The notes: generated by a model from the letters alone, not told the origin. A DNA stretch of 64,000 nt from Paraburkholderia sp. PGU19 (GCF_013426915.1 NZ_AP023183.1:496001-560000), one strand, 5' to 3'; shown: positions 33,817-42,847, numbered from the stretch's first letter. Made by a program: numbers and translations.

Positions 33817-34122
33817 CTGCTTCCCACCATGCTTCGTGTTGCCTCTCGAGGAAGCACGCCCCGTGCCCCGGCCGCCCACGCCCCGACCTCGCATGCAGCG
33901 AAACGCCGGGTTCGCGAACAAGCTTTTCCCATCCAGCCGCACGCTTCAGAAGGCGCTTTTCCGTTTTGAGATTTGCGCAAAGCTGTGGCGCCGGTCGCGT
34001 GTTTGGCTCGCATTGAGACGAGATGCCCATCGCAGCGGAGAAAACGTCCGCGGTCTGTATTCTATTTACAGGTTGTGGGCTGTGTTTTGCTCCGTCGCCA
34101 GTACGTGCCTGACGCAATTTAC

Positions 34123-34398
34123 TCATGCCTTTGCAAGCATTTCGTTGAATACCAGCACTTTGTCAGACATGCTTTCTGACAGCGCAACCAGTTCCTCCCC
34201 TTCCTCGACGCCAGAGGGAGTTGGGACAGGTCGCAGATCCTCAAAATAAAAGTCCATCGCAGTGGCCAACGCGTCGGCGGCCATGAACAGGGCTTCGTCG
34301 ATCGTGTCTCCCTGAGTGATCGCCTCTGGTACATCCCGGAATGTAACTAAGAATCCGCCTTCCTCGACCGGTTCGAACCGGGCCGGATACTTCAACAT
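34123..34398 (-). CDS. hicB: HicB-like antitoxin lacking its C-terminal domain
   Basis: A 91-residue protein with the HicB fold: LKYPARFEPVEEGGFLVTFRDVPEAITQGDTIDEALFMAADAL. A GGGAGA site precedes the ATG well. Full-length relatives of this type continue past the NEML segment with a helix-turn-helix DNA-binding domain of about 40 residues; here a stop follows NEMLAKA. No hicA gene for the toxin is visible on either side. It is either a truncated orphan antitoxin or a domain-only variant used for protein binding. Confidence 0.7.
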   Translation of the reverse strand: MLKYPARFEPVEEGGFLVTFRDVPEAITQGDTIDEALFMAADALATAMDFYFEDLRPVPTPSGVEEGEELVALSESMSDKVLVFNEMLAKA

Positions 34399-34449
34399 GT
34401 TTGTCTCCCTTATGTTTTCCTGAACCCTAAAGCAGCTGGCCTGCTGCAG

Positions 34450-34665
34450 TCAGCGTTGTGCACCTTCATCCAGTTCATCGAGCGGCGTTGCATCCCATTG
34501 CAGTGACCAGCATAGCGCATGCCATGAATGGAGGATTGATGCAAGTGATGCTGGAACGCCCGTCATCGCCGACGCTTCGCGCAGCACTGCCTCCACCGTC
34601 TGGCGGTTGATGACGTGGGAAATGTAGCGGTAATCGGCGTCCAAGCGGTTGGCGTTCTCCATCAC
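34450..34665 (-). CDS. Hypothetical protein, probably 5'-truncated
   Basis: A 71-residue frame (NRLDADYRYISHVINRQTVEAVLREASAMTG...SILHSWHALCWSLQWDATPLDELDEGAQR) with protein-like composition. The same frame stays open upstream past the first start codon, and no Shine-Dalgarno is evident, so it may be the C-terminal part of a larger lost gene. It ends about 50 bases before the HicB gene. Family not recognised. Confidence 0.4.
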   Translation of the reverse strand: MMENANRLDADYRYISHVINRQTVEAVLREASAMTGVPASLASILHSWHALCWSLQWDATPLDELDEGAQR

Positions 34666-36205
34666 CGGCGAAGTGGCGAATTGCTCATTGCGTCGCCGAT
34701 CCGGGTGCGGCCAGCGGCGCGGCGGTCGTCGGCACGACGTTGCGCGCGAGCGCCGCGGAGAGTGCGACCTGAAATGCTGTTAGCCTGATCCGTGCGCCTG
34801 ATTGGCGGCGCACACTGAGCCCTTGGGCTTCACCGCCTCACCGAGGATGATCTGTCGGGTCGCTGGCCCGTCATGGCCTGCACGACAACAGCGTTGGCTG
34901 AACGACTGCGCAGGCCATTGCGACTTGCATCAGAAGTTGCCGGCCACCTGCGACGCGTTCGCGCAGCCAGTGAAAAACACCACCGCGGCGAGGCCCACAA
35001 GCAGCATATTTTTTCACTTCGGGATTTCCTTCAAAGGTTGCCGCAGGCGCGGCGGGCGATTTGCTGCCGGGCGGGCGTTCCGGTGACAGAAGACTCGCCA
35101 TCGGGAACTGCCGCGACCGGCGTGACGATCGATACGGGCCCGAACTGACAGTTGTCGTCCAGTAGGCCGGACTAGGTGAGATTGCACGCGGCGTACTGCT
35201 GCGCGGGCCAATCCGCGCCAACGAGGATGCCGCCGGCGAGCGATGCCTGATCCTTCGCCATTGGGCCAAAGGCCGAAGCGGTCATTCATCGACTCGATGA
35301 CAACGACGAGACAATCGATCGCCGCACCCATGTACCGGTTGCTGCTCGGGAAGTTTGTTTCATTTGAGGCCCCTTCGGATTGATCTCGTCAGGGACGAAA
35401 ACGAAATCGGGTCGCTGGTTGCACTTCATAATCCAGATGGGAAACGGCAACAGATGACTCGTGGGGCTCGTGTGCTGGGCAACGTTTGTCATTGCCGTAA
35501 GCGGAAAAACCGCCCGAAGGCGTCGTCAAGAATGCAAATTTTTCGTCTTGCCTGTCGAAAATTGAACGTTTAAATTGACGCTCCCGGCAGTCGTTCCCAA
35601 TTTCCGGCGCGTGTCGGGGCCCGGTTGGTGATCGCTTATCGGGCCTTCTTTTTAAGCGCCGATTTCAGCGAGCTTGTGCGAAAAGTCGCGAGGAACCGAA
35701 TGCGACAATTGGTTACGAAATGACATGCCAGCGGGCACGGGTCCAGAAGTCCTTCGCCGTGCTGATAGGCCGCATACTCGCCATCGGTCATTTGCTCGAC
35801 GCCGGTCAAGAGTATGACGCGACCGATACGCGAGCCAGCGGCTGCCGGTTGCAACTACACGGTCGTTTGAAGGTCCGCAGATAGACTTCGATGATTTGCG
35901 GGAAGTGGCCGGCAGTCCGCTTCCACGCAACCTGCCAGAAAGCTGCCTGATTGAATCCAATGTGTGTTCAGGACAGCATCCGTCGAACTGCTTTGCCAGA
36001 GTGAAAGGTCGTTTTCTCCATGTCCGAAATGAACAGAACGGACCTTCGCGCTCCGCAATGTCCACGAAGACTGGATAACACGCGGCAGTGGTCGGCTTGA
36101 ACCGCCATTCCTAAAACGACATTAGAAGTCAATAACGAATAGCGCATATCGACAGAAGTCGGCATTCCGTCCTGAATAAGAACCGGCGCGGAATCATCCG
36201 ACATT
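34666..36205. other. Gene-poor 1.5 kb stretch with small remnants
   Basis: No complete gene. On the minus strand a tiny frame at 34930-35007 reads like a lipoprotein signal (MLLVGLAAVVFFTGCANASQ) with the start VKK one frame off, so it may be a broken lipoprotein gene. Just upstream, minus-strand codons GGILVGADWPAQQYAACNLT end in TAG and continue as DDNCQFGPVSIVTPVAAVP, another decayed gene. A minus frame at 35636-35854 (VILLTGVEQMTDGEYAAYQHG) is protein-like but lacks a start. The rest is empty. Confidence 0.4.
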
Positions 36206-36589
36206 TCACTGTATCGGAGGCACCGCACCCAGTTTCTCCGCCAGCATCCGTTCGTACACACCAAAGTGCAGGTCGACCTCCTCCTGCGTGACGGCCTGGA
36301 CAAAGATGTTGACCTGCTCCGGCAGCAAACCCATCACGGTGGCAATAGCGCTCTCAAGCTCGGCGGCGCAAATCCGGTCTTCCGTCAGCGTCGTTCCGAT
36401 GGCGATGTCATACGCCTTCTCGTGCCGAAAGACGATTTCGACAATGCGCGCCCGCGCGCTCATGTTGTTGTCGACGGCAAGTCGCGTCAGTTCCGCGACC
36501 TGCTGCATCAGTTCGGTCGGAAATCCTTTTGTGGAGCGCAGCTTGATGCGGTGTTTGCCAAGCGTTCTCCAGTCCGTATCGAATTCCAC
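36206..36589 (-). CDS. Hypothetical protein, GTG start
   Basis: An intact 127-residue frame with good codon use. The GTG at 36589 follows GGGAGA at five bases. It begins FDTDWRTLGKHRIKLRSTKGFPTELMQQVAELTRLAVDNN and later has EIVFRHEKAYDIAIGT and LLPEQVNIFVQAVTQEEVDLHFGVYERML. The pattern is mixed alpha/beta and no family is recognised. It is divergent from the hsp20 pair, with about 250 bases between them, so the two may share a regulatory region. Confidence 0.6.
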   Translation of the reverse strand: MEFDTDWRTLGKHRIKLRSTKGFPTELMQQVAELTRLAVDNNMSARARIVEIVFRHEKAYDIAIGTTLTEDRICAAELESAIATVMGLLPEQVNIFVQAVTQEEVDLHFGVYERMLAEKLGAVPPIQ

Positions 36590-36765
36590 GGTCGTCTCCC
36601 AGTGAACATTGGTACGCGGACGGTATGGGCGCCGGCGCCGATTTTCAAGGCCAAAAAAATCTGCTGCGCCGCCTCTTGAAATTCACCGCAGACGTCCTAT
36701 CTTAAGCATCGCTCACCAGTCGTTCGTGAACAACCGTTCGCGGGCGCTGCGTGTTTCAACCTTGA

Positions 36766-36840
36766 TTGTCCGCGGCACGGGACAACCGGACTGGAGCGCG
36801 TATGCCGGTTTGTCTCCTCGCCGCAGAGGAGAAAGTAACC
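36766..36840 (+). promoter_or_regulatory. Candidate RNA thermometer in the hsp20 leader
   Basis: The leader can fold into three hairpins. The last pairs TCTCCTC (36813-36819) with GAGGAGA (36826-36832) around a six-base loop, so the Shine-Dalgarno GAGGAG is fully buried; below it TTT can pair with AAG after a single bulged G. Upstream hairpins are TTGTCC/GGACAA (36766-36785) and ACCGG/CCGGT (36785-36809). A stem with a bulged G over the ribosome-binding site is the hallmark of ROSE-type thermometers known from small heat-shock genes. Confidence 0.6.
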
Positions 36841-37281
36841 ATGAGTGACGTGTACCTTGGGACCGACCTCTTCAGTGAACTGGACCGGCTGCAACGCCAG
36901 ATGTCCAGCCTGTTCGGCGGCTTCCCGTCCAGTCTTCGTTCAAGCCAGTTCGGCACATTTCCTCACATCAACGTCGGCACAACCGACGACACGATAGAAA
37001 TTGTCGCGTTTGCGCCCGGCGTCGAGCCCGCGAAGCTTGATATCTCCGTCGATAAAGGTCTGCTCTCGATTGCCGGCGAGCGGACGACCCGCGAAGCACA
37101 GTTGCCTGAGGGCACGCGGCAGTACGCGCAGGAGCGCTTCACCGGCTCGTTCCGACGGGTCATCGAACTGCCCCAGCAGGCCGACCCCGACAAGGTGCAG
37201 GCGCGCTATGTCGACGGGTGCCTGCTGATTTCTGTGGGCAAACGCGAAACGTCCAGGCCCCGTGCAATTACCGTTCAGTGA
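36841..37281 (+). CDS. Small heat-shock protein Hsp20, first of a pair
   Basis: A 146-residue alpha-crystallin/Hsp20 chaperone. The variable N-terminus (DLFSELDRLQRQMSSLFGGF) is followed by the alpha-crystallin domain (PHINVGTTDDTIEIVAFAPGVEPAKLDISVDKGLLSIAGER in outline, then ERFTGSFRRVIELPQQADPDKVQARYVDGCLLISVGKRE). Class A-type heat-shock proteins of proteobacteria have this layout. It would hold unfolding proteins as an ATP-independent oligomer. The ATG at 36841 follows GAGGAG by nine bases, and that site is hidden in a hairpin. The second Hsp20 gene begins 12 bases after its stop. Confidence 0.95.
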   Translation: MSDVYLGTDLFSELDRLQRQMSSLFGGFPSSLRSSQFGTFPHINVGTTDDTIEIVAFAPGVEPAKLDISVDKGLLSIAGERTTREAQLPEGTRQYAQERFTGSFRRVIELPQQADPDKVQARYVDGCLLISVGKRETSRPRAITVQ

Positions 37282-37293
37282 CAAGGTGACATC

Positions 37294-37701
37294 ATGAGCG
37301 ACAACACGCAAATCGCCCAACGCGACCAGGACGCAGTGACGCGCGCGGAATCGGGTGGCACACGTCGTCGCGCCGCGCTGACGCCGGCGGTCGATATCTT
37401 CGAAGACGCTCACGCGGTCACGCTGCTGGCCGACCTGCCCGGCGTATCCAACGAGAAGCTGGACATCAACGTCCACGACGGCAGTCTGACTATCGAGGCG
37501 GAATCCATGGTGCCCGTGCCGCCGAACCTCGTGCTCTCACACGCGGAAGTGCGGGCGCCCTACTTCTCGCGCCGCTTCGCCGTCAGCGAAGACTTCGATA
37601 CCTCGCGGATTGAGGCGTCCCTGAAGGATGGCGTCCTGAAGCTGACGATACCGCGTCGCGACGAGGCGAAGCCACGACGCATTGAGGTGCGTACAGGCTG
37701 A
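37294..37701 (+). CDS. Small heat-shock protein Hsp20, second of a pair
   Basis: A 135-residue Hsp20 with an unusual polar N-terminus (MSDNTQIAQRDQDAVTRAESGG) and an alpha-crystallin domain from about residue 30: PAVDIFEDAHAVTLLADLPGVSNEKLDINVHDGSLTIEAE in pieces, then YFSRRFAVSEDFDTSRIEASLKDGVLKLTIPRRDEAKPRRI. It belongs to a different subgroup from the first, which is common for paired small heat-shock genes that form hetero-oligomers. It follows the first gene closely and is surely co-transcribed; AAGGTGA precedes the start. Confidence 0.95.
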   Translation: MSDNTQIAQRDQDAVTRAESGGTRRRAALTPAVDIFEDAHAVTLLADLPGVSNEKLDINVHDGSLTIEAESMVPVPPNLVLSHAEVRAPYFSRRFAVSEDFDTSRIEASLKDGVLKLTIPRRDEAKPRRIEVRTG

Positions 37702-37903
37702 CGCCAACTACCCGATGCATACGGTTGACCGGCGGAAAGGTATCCGCCGTTCCGCGGTCGACTGCGTCGTCGACGAACTTTCGAAGGCATGCACAAGCGG
37801 AACAAGGCAACCAACGGCACGGCGATGGGCACGGCGATGCAGTCCGTGAGGAACGACCCGTGCGACAGAAAGTGCTTAACACCGCCGGCGTTGCAGGTCG
37901 CTC

Positions 37904-39364
37904 GTGAAAGCCTTGGACGTTTGCGCTGAGAGTGCAGAGATGAACTTGGAAGTAAATACTTCTCCGACCGACACCGGCATTCGTGCGGCGCACCGGGAAG
38001 CGCTGATTACCGCCGAACTCGCGACGCGGGCAAGCCGGCGCCCCAACCATGGAGCGGAGGCCAAAGTCCTGAGACGGCTCGCCCATGCTCTCGCTACCTC
38101 TGATGCAGCCATGCTTGACATGCTGACATCGGAGGCTGCCCGGCTTTGCAGGGCGGGCAGCGCAGGCATCAGCGTGCTCGAGTCGCTACCGGACAAGCCG
38201 GTGAGTTTCCGGTGGGCGGCCCTCGCAGGCCACTGTGCGCCACTTCTGAATACCTACCGACCCTTTGATGACAGCGTATGCGGCGTGACGCTGGCAATGG
38301 GCAAGCCGGAACTGTTCAAGACACCGCAACGCTACTTCCCGTCGATAGAAGCCGTCTCGCCGCCAGTCGTCGAAGCCCTGCTCGTGCCCATCCCGGTTGG
38401 CGACGGGCCCTGGGGCGCCATCTGGGTAATGTCTCACGACGAAAACGCGCGCTTCGACGCAGAAGACCTGCGTTTGCTGACGAGCCTCGCCGACTTCACC
38501 GGTGCCGCGTTGCAGGTCACGCGTATGCAGGCGCTGGCGGAGAAACGGGCGACTGAAGCAGAGGAAGCCCAGGAAGCGCTCCGCCGGACCGAAGAGCGCA
38601 CCTTCGAGTTTATCGCCACACTCACTCACGAGCTCCGAAGCCCAATTGCGCCCGTGGTTTCGTCACTGGAAATTCTTGGTCGCCCAGGGAGCAGTGGTTC
38701 AGCGACGGCGCGCGCGCTCGAGATAGCGCAACGGCAGATAGGCCGGCTCCAGCGACTGATTGATGACCTGCTGGATGCATCACGAATCCGGCACGGCAAG
38801 GTGGAAGTCAAGATGGGCACATGCCAACTGGCTGATATCGTGTGGGATGCCGTCCACGCCGTGCACCCAGCGATGGAGGCGCGCAAGCATCGACTGACCG
38901 TGCAGTGTCCGTCCGAACCGGTCGCATTGCACGCCGACGCGGCCCGCCTTACCCAGGTTCTCGTGAACCTGCTCAGCAATTCCGCCAGGTATTCGCCCGA
39001 CGGCAGCCACATTGAACTCGCCGCTGTTGTCGAACCGGCTTCCGACGACAACGGGACGACCGCGCGAGGTAGTGTGAAATTCACCGTGACCGATGAGGGA
39101 TACGGTATCCCTGCGGACAAGCTTCCCCATGTGTTCGGGATGTTCACGCAGCTCCGTTCGCGGGTATCGACAGCGGACTCAGGTCTGGGAATCGGACTCG
39201 CTCTGGTCAAGTATCTGGTTGAGTGTCATGGCGGTCGCGTCTCCATTGCGAGCGGCGATGGCCGTACAGGGACCACGGTGACGGTGGTGCTCCCCGTTCT
39301 CGAGCGGCTTCAGGTGGTTCCTCACTGGCAGCAAAGCCTGAATGACCCATTGTCTTCGGCATGA
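37904..39364 (+). CDS. GAF-domain sensor histidine kinase
   Basis: A 486-residue (GTG start) or 474-residue (ATG at 37940) cytosolic kinase without membrane helices. A GAF-like sensory domain spans about residues 60-215 (MLTSEAARLCRAGSAGISVLE...YRPFDDSVCGVTLAMGKPELF...LLVPIPVGDGPWGAIWVMS). After a short coil comes the H-box FIATLTHELRSPIAP, then the ATPase domain with N box LVNLLSNSARYSPDGSHIEL, G1 DEGYGIPADKLPHVFGMF and G2 GLGIGLALVKYLVE. No response regulator is encoded next to it; several lone receivers in the window are candidates. It lies 200 bases after the hsp20 pair. Confidence 0.9.
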   Translation: MKALDVCAESAEMNLEVNTSPTDTGIRAAHREALITAELATRASRRPNHGAEAKVLRRLAHALATSDAAMLDMLTSEAARLCRAGSAGISVLESLPDKPVSFRWAALAGHCAPLLNTYRPFDDSVCGVTLAMGKPELFKTPQRYFPSIEAVSPPVVEALLVPIPVGDGPWGAIWVMSHDENARFDAEDLRLLTSLADFTGAALQVTRMQALAEKRATEAEEAQEALRRTEERTFEFIATLTHELRSPIAPVVSSLEILGRPGSSGSATARALEIAQRQIGRLQRLIDDLLDASRIRHGKVEVKMGTCQLADIVWDAVHAVHPAMEARKHRLTVQCPSEPVALHADAARLTQVLVNLLSNSARYSPDGSHIELAAVVEPASDDNGTTARGSVKFTVTDEGYGIPADKLPHVFGMFTQLRSRVSTADSGLGIGLALVKYLVECHGGRVSIASGDGRTGTTVTVVLPVLERLQVVPHWQQSLNDPLSSA

Positions 39365-39524
39365 ATCGCCGATTTCAAGAGCTTGCAACGTCGATGCAGG
39401 CAGAGAGGCTAGTTCGATGAAGCATCGTGTGCCCGTTCTAGGTCTCAGAAAGAGACACATATTACGGGTCGCGAAGCGGCGCGGAAGATGGGCGTTCCGG
39501 GATGCGCTCTATTTTGAGCGCCAC

Positions 39525-39707
39525 TCACGCCTTTGACTGTTCCTGTCCTGACGTCTCCGCTTCCGTCGACGGAGCGCCGGCATCAAGTCCCAACTGCTGC
39601 CGGGCTTTCTCCCAGTATTCCTCGGACCGACCTTCCGGGCTCCCATCCCTTTCCCAAAGGTAAAAGGCAAGGGTCCGAATTTGCTCTTCCGTAACAGGGA
39701 CGTCCAT
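39525..39707 (-). CDS. DUF2934 small protein
   Basis: A 60-residue protein with the DUF2934 motif EQIRTLAFYLWERDGSPEGRSEEYWEKARQQLG read in segments: the IR..A...WERDG.PEG...E.W..A pattern is diagnostic. The short Ala/Glu-rich tail is typical. AGGAGG lies upstream of the ATG. Function unknown; such proteins are often found near stress genes in Burkholderia and rhizobia. An inverted repeat GCGCTC/GAGCGC (39504-39521) follows its stop. Confidence 0.85.
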   Translation of the reverse strand: MDVPVTEEQIRTLAFYLWERDGSPEGRSEEYWEKARQQLGLDAGAPSTEAETSGQEQSKA

Positions 39708-39951
39708 TTAAACCTCCTAAGTCAGCGTGGCAGAGCATGCCGATAAACGGAGGCGCGAGAGAGTCCACGCGAAGCGACCCGGTATCGCAGACCTCGATTA
39801 TGGCTACAAGATGCAAGCGCGAAGAAACCGACAACGCCAATCGATTATGAACCGGGCACCAGTGAAGAGAAAGCTCGATGCGCTGGTTTCTCGGCCACGT
39901 CGCGGAATACGCCTTGCTGCTTTCGAATCACTGATACAACCGGAGAAAGAC

Positions 39952-40119
39952 ATGGCAACAAAACCGAAGGAACAGAAGCCAGCCAGTGAGAAGTCCGAAG
40001 ACGACATCGACAGGGCTGTCGAGGACACTTTCCCCGCCAGCGACGCGCCGGCGACGGGTGGAACCACCCGCATCAAGTCGGAAGACGGCGAAGAAACTGA
40101 TGAGGATTCGCCCGAGTAA
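39952..40119 (+). CDS. PASDAPATGG-motif small acidic protein
   Basis: A 55-residue, highly charged protein: KPKEQKPASEKSEDD, then the motif DRAVEDTFPASDAPATGG and an acidic tail. CGGAGAAAG precedes the start. The motif is shared almost exactly with the degenerate copy at 26271-26445. The composition suggests an intrinsically disordered protein. Function unknown; it lies with other small stress-type genes (DUF2934 on the opposite strand and the next gene 24 bases downstream). Confidence 0.75.
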   Translation: MATKPKEQKPASEKSEDDIDRAVEDTFPASDAPATGGTTRIKSEDGEETDEDSPE

Positions 40120-40143
40120 TGAAGGCGCAAGCAAGGAGGCATC

Positions 40144-40359
40144 ATGGCAGACACTTTCAGACCGGGCGAAATCGTCACAGTGTCAGGTATCTATTCGGCC
40201 GTTCTTGAAGGGGGCGACAGCGAGGGCCGGACATTTGATGCCACATGCGTTGAGGGCGACCGCTTCCCGCCAACGCGCACTGGCGTCGGCGTGCATTACG
40301 AGCTCAAGTACGGGGCTCCGTACTCGCACCAGCATCCTGAGTTGAACCCGCGCAAGTAA
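40144..40359 (+). CDS. Small RPGE...SGIY protein (YjzC-like pattern)
   Basis: A 71-residue protein beginning ADTFRPGEIVTVSGIYSAV and with CVEGDRFPPTRTGVGVHYELKYGAPYSHQHPEL. The RPG...SG.Y...GDRFP pattern is like small one-domain proteins of the YjzC type, but the match is only by motif. AAGGAGG immediately precedes the start region. It is 24 bases downstream of the PASDAPATGG gene and is probably in one transcript with it. Confidence 0.6.
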   Translation: MADTFRPGEIVTVSGIYSAVLEGGDSEGRTFDATCVEGDRFPPTRTGVGVHYELKYGAPYSHQHPELNPRK

Positions 40360-40875
40360 CAGCTTTTACCTTCATCGCCAAAGGCTATGGGCTTTCTCCT
40401 CCCCTGCATCGCAGGTACCAGCCGACGAATCAGGCACCGCAAGTTGTCCACAAAATCTGTTTGCAAGGCTGTGCACAACTTCACGAGCAGCCTGTGCAAG
40501 TACCTGAAAGGACTGGACTTGTGCGGTGCGCGCCCGGTGTGTGGATTTCGGCGGTCATCATGCGTTGGCAAGAAGTTGTGAAGTAAGGACACCCCGCGTG
40601 CGCAACGTGGCTGAACCCCGACGCCCGAACCGCGACCCACTGAAGCACGGCGCGTCCCTCTCGCACGCGAACTGTCTTGCGGTGCATCGTCGTCTCCAAC
40701 AGAGGTATTGTATGGCGCGCCGCTGATAACGACTCGCAGGATACGAAACCGATATTGCACACATCCCGGGACCAAGCTTTGCTGCGTGACGAGATTCCTG
40801 CCCCGTAGCGATGGTCGTGGTTCCATCCGGTGGCGCCACGGACTTCAACCCTACTTTACCCAGATGGAGGATGTA
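40360..40875. other. Intergenic region upstream of the phasin remnant
   Basis: About 515 bases. Frames present on both strands lack family features; a long minus frame across this region and the phasin is a GC-bias artefact antisense to the phasin. No clear promoter, terminator or repeat was found. Confidence 0.5.
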
Positions 40876-41455
40876 ATGAGCAGTATTTCCGGTGAACATG
40901 CGGTTGCTTCGCGGAGAGCAAGTTTCGAATCGCTGTCCGAGGCGTGGACGAAGGCATTTGGCTGCATCGAAAAGCTGACTGAGTTGAACCTGCGAGCGGT
41001 CAAATCGACGCTTGCCGAAAATCAGGCAATCGCAAAGCATGGCGTTGTCAACCAGAGACCCCCAGGAGCTATTCGCATTGCAGACACAACGAGCGCAAGC
41101 CGCTATGGAAGAGGCGCAGTCATATTGGCGGCACGTGCGCAACATCATGTTCGGCACCCAAGCCGAACTGACTGCGACCATAGAGGCCCTATTCAAGCAA
41201 AGACAGCACGACGCGCAGGTCTTTGTCGAGTCTGTCGCGAACAATGCACCGGCCGGAACCGAAGCCGCCGTGAATGCATTGCAATCCGCCGTCACGGTCG
41301 CCAGCGAGGCCACGAGCGCGACGATTGAAGCCAGTAAAAAGGCTGCCGAGCAAGCTGTGGAGATTGCCGAGAATAACGTTACTGCCGCAGCTTCCGCCTC
41401 AAGCAGGGTGACCAAACAGGCCGTTGAACAAGCCCGGGCTGCAACAAAAAGATAA
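40876..41455 (+). pseudogene. Phasin family protein, frameshifted
   Basis: The frame from the ATG at 40876 (GGAGG upstream) gives the phasin N-terminus (FESLSEAWTKAFGCIEKLTELNLRAVKSTLAENQAIA). It then shifts; the rest is one frame over: LSTRDPQELFALQTQRAQAAMEEAQSYWRHVRNIM and a long Ala-rich helical end with VEIAENNVTAAASAS. The switch is at about 41040-41055. Phasins coat polyhydroxyalkanoate granules and help control their size. With the shift corrected the protein would be about 190 residues, the normal length. No polyhydroxyalkanoate synthase gene is in the window. Confidence 0.8.
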
Positions 41456-41609
41456 ACGCAAATATGTTGGGCGACGCGACCTGCCGGTGCGCGCCGCTGC
41501 ACTTGTGAGCGCTCGTGATGTCAGGCGTTTCCCAGCAGTTGCAGAAGCCGCTGCTGGTCATGGGAAAGTTGTCCGAATGAAGTGAGGTGCCTGTTCACAG
41601 AAGCAACTA

Positions 41610-42033
41610 TTAGTGCGCCGGGGCCGTTGCGCACAGGCTTTTCACGATAAGAACAAGTTCAGAAGGGGACGTACCTTTCGGGCAATATCCGTCAAAACTT
41701 TCGCTCGCAGCGTTCGCCATCACAAATTGTTCTTCAGCGCACGTGTATGCCAAAACGAGTGGTCTGGGAGCGGGTACGCAATGCCTGATTGCTTCGGCGG
41801 TCTCGAAGCCGTCGCGTTGTGGCATCCAGATGTCAAGCAGGACCAAGTCGGGCAGCCAGATTCTGATTGTTTCCAGCGCATCACCGCATCCGCCAGCGAC
41901 ACGGGTTTCGATACCATCAAGTGCGAGATGTCGCAACACCAATTGCGGCCCCACGATAGTCGTCGACAACGAGGACTCGCAGCGTACCAGGTCCATGCGC
42001 TTCGTTCCGGTCGGGTAAATGATTAGCCAACAT
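41610..42033 (-). pseudogene. Receiver-domain protein, frameshifted
   Basis: The N-terminus LRVLVVDDYRGAA, carrying the acidic pair, is read in one frame from the ATG at 42033. The rest of the receiver, LVLRHLALDGIETRVAGGCGDALETIR, then LVLLDIWMPQRDGFETA with the phosphoacceptor Asp, and FDGYCPKGTSPSELV with the Lys, is in the next frame and ends at 41610. One indel near 41950 breaks it. It resembles the intact receiver at 56738-57169 (same order and similar FDGYYQKG end). Confidence 0.75.
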
Positions 42034-42415
42034 TTGGTCATACCGAAAAAGACTTTCCTCGCCTGAGTTGCAGCAAGATGCGATCCTGGTCGCGTGCTGC
42101 GGTGGTTCACGAGAGAGAACGCAAATGCTTCCAGTTTTGGTTTGCTCCCCTTCCAATGTCTGGCATCCAGAATGCGCAGTGCACGACCCACAAATCTGCA
42201 CTAGTAAAAAAGAGCTCCGAACGCCAAATCTAATAGTACCGCCCCCAAAAGACCAGGGGGAATCGCGCAGGGGATTTGCGAAGGAGTAGCGACCGGCCGG
42301 TTGGTCAGTGTGCGAAGCTTGCGCATGAAGCAATGCACAAGGCGAACCGTTTCATCCGCAGCTAACTGTAGTGGGCGGTGTCAGGTTGGCGGACAGACAA
42401 CGGTAGAATGAAGCG

Positions 42416-42574
42416 ATGAACAAGACGAAATCGCTTTATCACGGCCACCGCTTCCGTGCTGTTGTCATCAGCTGCGCCGTTCGCTGGTATTTCCGGTTCA
42501 ACCTGAGCCTGCGCGACATTGAGGAGTTGTTGCTTGAGCGTGGCGTCGTGGTCACGTTCGTAGCGCCACTATGA
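42416..42574 (+). pseudogene. IS6-family transposase, N-terminal remnant
   Basis: The first 52 codons of an IS6-type transposase: KTKSLYHGHRFRAVVISCAVRWYFRFNLSLRDIEELLLERG, after which the sequence departs and a stop follows. The catalytic domain is absent. A GGCGGTGTCAGGTTGGCGG stretch just upstream (from about 42376) may be the left terminal repeat. It marks an old insertion next to the IS21 debris. Confidence 0.8.
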
Positions 42575-42797
42575 GCGCAGTCGGACATTCTCGAGTTGCG
42601 CTCGATGCTCGATGGGCCGTTGTCGCGACTCAAAGCCGTGCCGCAGTGGTCCGACACTCTGCTACCGCCATTTTTAACAGCACCCCGTATCGGGCATGCG
42701 GGATGCTACTACTCAAGCGCAGTTCTGAACGTGCATGGGGCCTGTTTCAGAACTGCCAGCCCGGCGCCTTGTACGGACAGCGCCGAACTGTCTACAA

Positions 42798-42847
42798 AGC
42801 CAGGCGTCTATCAGGAGTGCCAGCAGCGGGACGCCTGGCTTTTTTTC
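42798..42847 (+). terminator. Rho-independent terminator, strong
   Basis: AGCCAGGCGTC (42798-42808) and GACGCCTGGCT (42830-42840) form a perfect 11-base stem with a 21-base loop, followed by seven T. No intact gene ends here, so it may be left over from a lost gene or belong to a small RNA. Confidence 0.75.

Noticed and set aside
40558..41502. Minus-strand frame of 314 codons across the phasin region
   Set aside because: Antisense to a recognisable, though frameshifted, phasin; composition (Ala/Ser/Cys) is that of the complement of Ala-rich codons.
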